From Chrysochromulina tobinii (taxonomy: Eukaryota; Haptophyta; Prymnesiales; Chrysochromulinaceae), in assembly GCA_001275005.1 (NCBI GenBank), contig JWZX01002423.1:1-49832 (forward strand): a stretch of 49,832 nucleotides of DNA. Direction: 5' to 3'. The notes below the pieces were generated by a model, which made no database searches, was not told the origin of the DNA, and saw only the letters and a list, made by a program, of their open reading frames with translations. How positions within the stretch are numbered: position 1 is the first letter of the stretch; every line of letters starts with the position of its first letter. Made by a program: the position numbers and the translations under genes. Positions 46,550 through 49,832 of the stretch are shown here, one piece after another.

Positions 46550-46819
46550 ATGACCATTTTTGTCAAACCGCGGCCCTACCGACGCCTGACGCGCTCGTGG
46601 TGCCGCTGGTGCTGCAAGCGCGCGGCGATGCAGGACCTCTTCAAGCTGCGCGACGGGCCGCTCGACTGGTACTTCTGCGACTCCGAGCACGCGCTCGACT
46701 GGCTCGAGCACCGGCACAGCTCGGTCGAAGCGAACCGACTCCTGCGCATGCTCCCGGACGAGCGCGCGAGGGCGCTGAATGGACGGACGATCGAGGAGGT
46801 TACCGCCAGATGCGAGTAA
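46550..46819 (+). CDS. Virus-like block: small Cys/His zinc-finger-like protein (89 aa)
   Basis: The ATG at 46550 (MTIFVKPRPYRRLTRSW) gives 89 residues. CRWCCKRA and, after about 20 residues, WYFCDSEHALDWLEHRH have the spacing of a TRASH/MYM-type treble-clef zinc finger (CxxC ... YFC..xH), with His replacing a Cys. Such small fingers occur in giant viruses as transcription- or packaging-related proteins, but no specific homologue can be named. GC is high, unlike the minus-strand small genes beside it. Its 3' end overlaps the convergent gene by 20 bases. Confidence 0.6.
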   Translation: MTIFVKPRPYRRLTRSWCRWCCKRAAMQDLFKLRDGPLDWYFCDSEHALDWLEHRHSSVEANRLLRMLPDERARALNGRTIEEVTARCE

Positions 46820-47162
46820 TTGGGGTATCCTCTAAGCGGTCAAGCCACCGTTCATAAGCGTGGCGTCTCTGCCATGTAGATCCTTCAGAGGGGGGGTTTC
46901 GAAGGCCCCACCTTAGTGCATCCCTCTTGCCATAGGCGTCGTCGGAGCTTTTAGAGTGTTGTGGTGTTGGTGCACGCATGCTGACTCGATTCACCGCACG
47001 ACGAATCCATAGGCGTATCCTCATCGCCCATTTTATTGAGTTGTGATGTATTAAATTGAACCAGAGTGCAGGATTCCGCACACCTATTTCGCGCTTATCT
47101 AGAATGTCATTCAAGTACATCCAAGTTGGGGGGTCGTTGTCTCTGGGTATCGGACCGGGCAT
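46800..47162 (-). CDS. Virus-like block: Arg/Trp-rich protein (120 aa), unknown
   Basis: The ATG at 47162 gives 120 residues; the frame begins one TTG codon earlier. It contains WAMRIRLWIRRAVNRVSM, a basic amphipathic helix, and ends with TWQRRHAYERWLDRLEDTP. The style matches proteins C, D and E. It is not followed by the 18-bp repeat; instead it overlaps the zinc-finger gene tail to tail. Confidence 0.55.
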   Translation of the reverse strand: MPGPIPRDNDPPTWMYLNDILDKREIGVRNPALWFNLIHHNSIKWAMRIRLWIRRAVNRVSMRAPTPQHSKSSDDAYGKRDALRWGLRNPPSEGSTWQRRHAYERWLDRLEDTPITRIWR

Positions 47163-47187
47163 CAACTCTCATACCAAAATTAGAAGT

Positions 47188-47577
47188 TTACACACTCTGT
47201 GTGATCGCAAGCGTATGCACACGAGCCTGCGACGTCTTTAAGGCTAACCCTAACCGCCGATTCCGTCTCACGTGCTCGACATCAGCGGGAGTAAGAATTG
47301 GCCGGTAACCTTGAATGTGACCTTGCACGAAATCGGTTATTGTCTGCGCAGCTTGCATCCATGCTTCGTATCGTAGTGCTAACCATTTCCTTTGAATGTC
47401 AATCAAAGCCTTAAGCGGACCCCATAACGATCGCGTTCCGTAGCCCTTGAAGATTGCTTGGAGTGATAGATTGGCCAACGAAGGCACTTCGTCGGGGAAC
47501 TTCCGGATAATCATCCCTCTCTCAAATCCGTTGAATAAGTAACCTGTCTTTTTGTACCCGACCCAGTGTTGTGACAT
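47188..47577 (-). CDS. Virus-like block: 129-aa protein sharing the VPSL motif
   Basis: 129 residues. FPDEVPSLANLSLQAIFKGY matches the repeated motif of protein E. A Trp-rich helical region follows (WGPLKALIDIQRKWLALRYE, AWMQAAQTITDF). The 15-base gap to the recombinase gene upstream and 25 bases to the next start suggest co-transcription with YqaJ or very compact promoters. The family is unknown. Confidence 0.6.
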   Translation of the reverse strand: MSQHWVGYKKTGYLFNGFERGMIIRKFPDEVPSLANLSLQAIFKGYGTRSLWGPLKALIDIQRKWLALRYEAWMQAAQTITDFVQGHIQGYRPILTPADVEHVRRNRRLGLALKTSQARVHTLAITQSV

Positions 47578-47592
47578 GCGAAGGTCTATCTG

Positions 47593-48291
47593 TCATTCCA
47601 AATCCGGAAAATCGTCCGGAGTCGGTGGCAGTGCGCGCGTTTCGACGCGGTCCCAGAAGCCAGTGTCCATGTGCGCGTTCCGCGACTCCTCGACCATCTC
47701 GCGGATCATCTCCTTCTCGCCCTTTGCGAACTTTGGCGGTCCATCGCCATCGCACATCGCTCGGTAGAACTGAGCGTAGTGCGTGCTCTTGAGCACGTCG
47801 TGCAGATCGCAGTCGCGCGTCACGCGGATGACCTTGTACGCTCCGGGCTTCCACGAGATGAAGTCGCACCACTCGCGGTCCGCGCACTCGAGGCACAGGT
47901 TGATCTGCAGGTAGTAGTACAGCGGGATCGTCTGGTGCGGCGTCTTGCTCCAGTAGGGGCACTTAGCCTCAACCATGCCCTCGGTGCCGATCAGCCCGTC
48001 TGGCGAGCCCGCGAGCCAGGGCGTGCTCTCGTGCACGTGCAGGCCGGTCGGCTCGACGAGGTTGCCCGTGTGCGCGCTGTAGGCGACGAGCGCGTTCGGC
48101 TCGTTCGCCGTGCCCCAGCGCGTCGCGTCGTTACCCTCAAACGTGTCCGTGCCGATCGCGCGCTCGTACGCGACCTTGCGGCTCGTCCACGAGCAGAGCC
48201 CGAGCGCAGCGCCGACATTCGAGGCCGTGAGCTTCCCCTTGCGCGCCGCGTGCCACTCTGGCGAGCCCTGCTGCAGTGTGGCCGTCGTCAT
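47593..48291 (-). CDS. YqaJ / lambda-exonuclease-type viral recombinase (PD-(D/E)xK nuclease)
   Basis: This 232-residue protein has all parts of the YqaJ alkaline-exonuclease fold: QGSPEWHAARKGKLTASNVG at 8-27, conserved acidic GTANEPNA at 60-67, active site SPDG at 96-99 followed by VEAK at 107-110 (Asp98, Glu108, Lys110), and YYYLQINLCLECADREWCDF, cited for its Q129 motif. These 5'-3' exonucleases make single-stranded ends for annealing recombination and genome processing in phages and in large and small eukaryotic DNA viruses. The protein is complete, with family-typical length and a 47-base divergent promoter region shared with the basic-protein gene. GC is higher than in the flanking minus-strand genes. 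It is the best evidence that this segment is viral. Confidence 0.92.
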   Translation of the reverse strand: MTTATLQQGSPEWHAARKGKLTASNVGAALGLCSWTSRKVAYERAIGTDTFEGNDATRWGTANEPNALVAYSAHTGNLVEPTGLHVHESTPWLAGSPDGLIGTEGMVEAKCPYWSKTPHQTIPLYYYLQINLCLECADREWCDFISWKPGAYKVIRVTRDCDLHDVLKSTHYAQFYRAMCDGDGPPKFAKGEKEMIREMVEESRNAHMDTGFWDRVETRALPPTPDDFPDLE

Positions 48292-48338
48292 TTTACGGCA
48301 GTATCAGAAGATCTAACTGGTGCTTGCTATTGCCAGAC
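48292..48338. promoter_or_regulatory. Divergent promoter region, recombinase / basic protein
   Basis: Only 47 bases separate the two start codons, so transcription signals for both directions must lie here or within the coding ends. No copy of the 18-bp repeat is present. Confidence 0.4.
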
Positions 48339-48722
48339 ATGCCACCTGCACGAAACACACGCAGTGCCTACCGCACTGGTGGTTCTGTGCTTATCACCGC
48401 TGCGAGACCGGGAGAAAAGGTGACCCCTCCTCGCAACACTAGGAATGGCCGATTCAAGAGAATAGAAGGGGGCAATACAGCGGCCTCAAAGATCGCTGCA
48501 GCTGCGCGAGGAATGGCTGCACGTAAGCAGGCCGCGAGTACTACTGCGGCTGCTTCGAGGATCGCTGCAGCTGCGCGAGGAAGAAAAGTACGTAAGGCCA
48601 ATGCTGTAGCGATGATGTATGCCGGGCCGTCGAAGTGTGGTAAGGGACGAAAGGGGTTGAAGGCCGGCGAGCGAACGAACCGCGGTGGTACGAAGCAGGG
48701 ACGACCTGGTGTGAGGTGTCCG
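48339..48722 (+). CDS. Virus-like block: basic Ala/Arg/Lys repeat protein (about 128 aa)
   Basis: The ATG at 48339 (MPPARNTRSAYRTGG) is preferred over the longer frame, which would overlap the recombinase gene. About 128 residues, very basic, with two copies of an ASxIAAAARG module followed by Arg/Lys clusters. The DNA repeats exactly over 22 bases at about 48489 and 48558. The composition resembles histone H1-like or protamine-like DNA-condensing proteins, and a virion core DNA-binding role is inferred. The Gly/Lys/Arg C-terminus ends GRPGVRCP. Confidence 0.62.
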
Positions 48723-48727
48723 TAAGG

Positions 48728-48985
48728 ATGCGTTACTTTCTGAAAAGGAAATGTAAAATGCCATTGGCAAGCACTGTGAAAAAGGACAAGTATCGTGCAG
48801 ACATTGTGGGCGCACTGCGATACGAAAAACAAGACAAGAAATGTTTGAAGGATTACCGAGTGAAGAAGCCGGGAAGCAAGACATGTGTTCACAAGACGCA
48901 GAAGAAGCTCATCCATAAGATGATGTACGACGAAGGCAAGCACCACCGTAATCCAGTGACTGGTAGGTTTGTGAAGAAGTCTTAG
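48728..48985 (+). CDS. Virus-like block: small basic protein with NPxTGR motif (85 aa)
   Basis: The ATG at 48728 gives 85 residues; an ATG at 48758 (MPLASTVKK) is also possible. It is Lys-rich, with two Cys and a C-terminal RNPVTGRFVKKS. NPxTGRxIK-type motifs with nearby Cys are typical of the 2-cysteine adaptor domains of nucleocytoplasmic large DNA viruses. Only part of that domain is visible here, so the link is tentative. It follows the basic-protein gene by five bases on the same strand. Confidence 0.6.
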   Translation: MRYFLKRKCKMPLASTVKKDKYRADIVGALRYEKQDKKCLKDYRVKKPGSKTCVHKTQKKLIHKMMYDEGKHHRNPVTGRFVKKS

Positions 48986-49015
48986 AGCTACTTTTCTGAT
49001 GCATGACGTGTGAGC

Positions 49016-49769
49016 ATGCTGTCGCTCCTGACGCCGCGCCAGAGTGACCAGGTCGGTGGGCCGATCGGGTCGCTGCGCGAGGCGAAGAAGGTCGAGTCGT
49101 ACCCGAACTATGACGCCGCGTACCTCGCAAAGCGACTAGGCGCACGAAATCCAACAGTGCTCGAACGCAATCGGTACAACGCGCCGGCGGCTGGCTTCGT
49201 CAATGTAACCGACGAGATGGTCTACTTACAGAACGCTACGAAGGGGTACGAAGCCGAAGCAGAAGAGTGTCTGAAAAAGGAGTTCAAGGATTGGTTGGCG
49301 GGTGTGCATGATGACAACGTGAATCCACAAGTCTACGACAACAATCGAGGAGGCGCGGTTCGTCGGGACATGACAGGGAATCGCGTGAACAACTGGAAAC
49401 CAACGTGGTGGGGCCCGCATCAGCTGACGTACTTGCCTGGCGTGCGCGAATACTTGCGCGAGCAGGCCGAGCGCGTTGACAAGAACTCGCTCGACCTCAA
49501 CGTCCTGGCGCATCTCGGTCCGCAGAATCTCGAGGAGGCTTGGGCGTACTTCAAGCACTGGGTGAAGGCTCGGCCCATCGGGCCTGAGGAGTGCTTAAAC
49601 CCCTCACCAGTATTGCCAGCTAACACTGACATACCTTTCCGTGCCGGGCCAATCCACATGCAACACGACACCCAGTATCACCCAGACCGACCATACCTTG
49701 CAGGTGGCTATGGATATGGAGTTGGTGGCGGTGGTGGCGGTGGTGGTGGTGGTGGTGGTTGGTTTGGTG

Positions 49770-49800
<31 letters not shown>

Positions 49801-49832
49801 CGGTGGCGGTGGTGGTGGCGGTGGCGGTGGCG
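49016..49832 (+). CDS. Virus-like block: large open frame with polyglycine tail, incomplete at window end
   Basis: From the ATG at 49016 the frame stays open to the window edge (272 complete codons). The first 215 residues are a non-repetitive globular-looking domain (MLSLLTPRQSDQVGGPIGSL, YLAKRLGARNPTVLERNRYN, NWKPTWWGPHQLTYLPGVRE, NVLAHLGPQNLEEAWAYFKH). A linker rich in Pro/His/Tyr follows, then a Gly-rich tail interrupted by a WF pair. No family was recognised. A virion structural protein is a guess from its Trp/Asn/Tyr style and context. It follows the NPxTGR gene on the same strand by 30 bases. The stop codon is outside the window. Confidence 0.7.
49722..49832. repeat. (GGT/GGC)n microsatellite encoding polyglycine
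   Basis: A nearly uninterrupted GGN run of at least 110 bases in frame with the preceding gene, continuing past the window. Only a Trp-Phe codon pair breaks it at 49760-49765. Confidence 0.95.

Overview
The window looks like nuclear DNA of a photosynthetic unicellular eukaryote, most likely a haptophyte alga or a similar secondary-plastid alga, with a virus-like segment at its right end. The evidence is GC-rich DNA, long nearly intronless genes on both strands with short intergenic gaps, Ala/Pro/Gly-rich linkers, GT-AG introns, eukaryote-only proteins (TFIIH p34/TFB4, holocytochrome c synthase, mitochondrial gamma-carbonic-anhydrase family, SET/MYND, Skp1/F-box), and a PPR-SMR protein with a signal peptide followed by a plastid-type leader. 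The host lineage is inferred from style, not proven.

Host part (about 1-43,400). In order: a GMC oxidoreductase (-), a large coiled-coil protein (+), a spliced secreted Cys-rich protein (+), a ferroportin-cystinosin fusion with a His-rich linker (-), a MYND/SET-TPR-2OG dioxygenase fusion (-), a Skp1-F-box-LRR fusion (+), a GH2 beta-galactosidase with a C-terminal membrane segment split by a short intron (+), an IQ/EF-hand-like protein (-), TFB4 (-), a coiled-coil protein (-), a PPR-SMR protein (-), holocytochrome c synthase (+), a protein with an SH3-like C-terminus (+), a Gln/His coiled-coil protein (+), a gamma-CA-like protein lacking its zinc ligands (-), a spliced ankyrin protein (+), a glycosyltransferase-like protein (+) and a low-complexity nuclear-type protein (-). 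The host genes do not form an operon or pathway. Two introns in unrelated genes share the same 3' part and are both bounded by a duplicated target sequence, as expected of a mobile intron (introner) family. An RTTCACACC element recurs close upstream of several start codons, and a (CTTGA)n microsatellite lies just upstream of two others.

Right end (about 43,400-49,832). After a G-run repeat and a roughly 430-bp AT-rich array of GTATC/GATAC units, gene style changes abruptly. Small tightly packed genes appear, rich in Trp, Arg and Asn, mostly on the minus strand. An 18-bp repeat follows the stop codon of five consecutive genes. They are joined by a YqaJ/lambda-exonuclease-type recombinase, a small Cys/His zinc-finger-like protein, two small basic proteins (one with a giant-virus-like NPxTGR motif) and a large open reading frame ending in a polyglycine tract that runs off the window. 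This looks like part of an integrated or endogenous DNA virus. No capsid, packaging ATPase, polymerase or integrase is visible, so its class is open.
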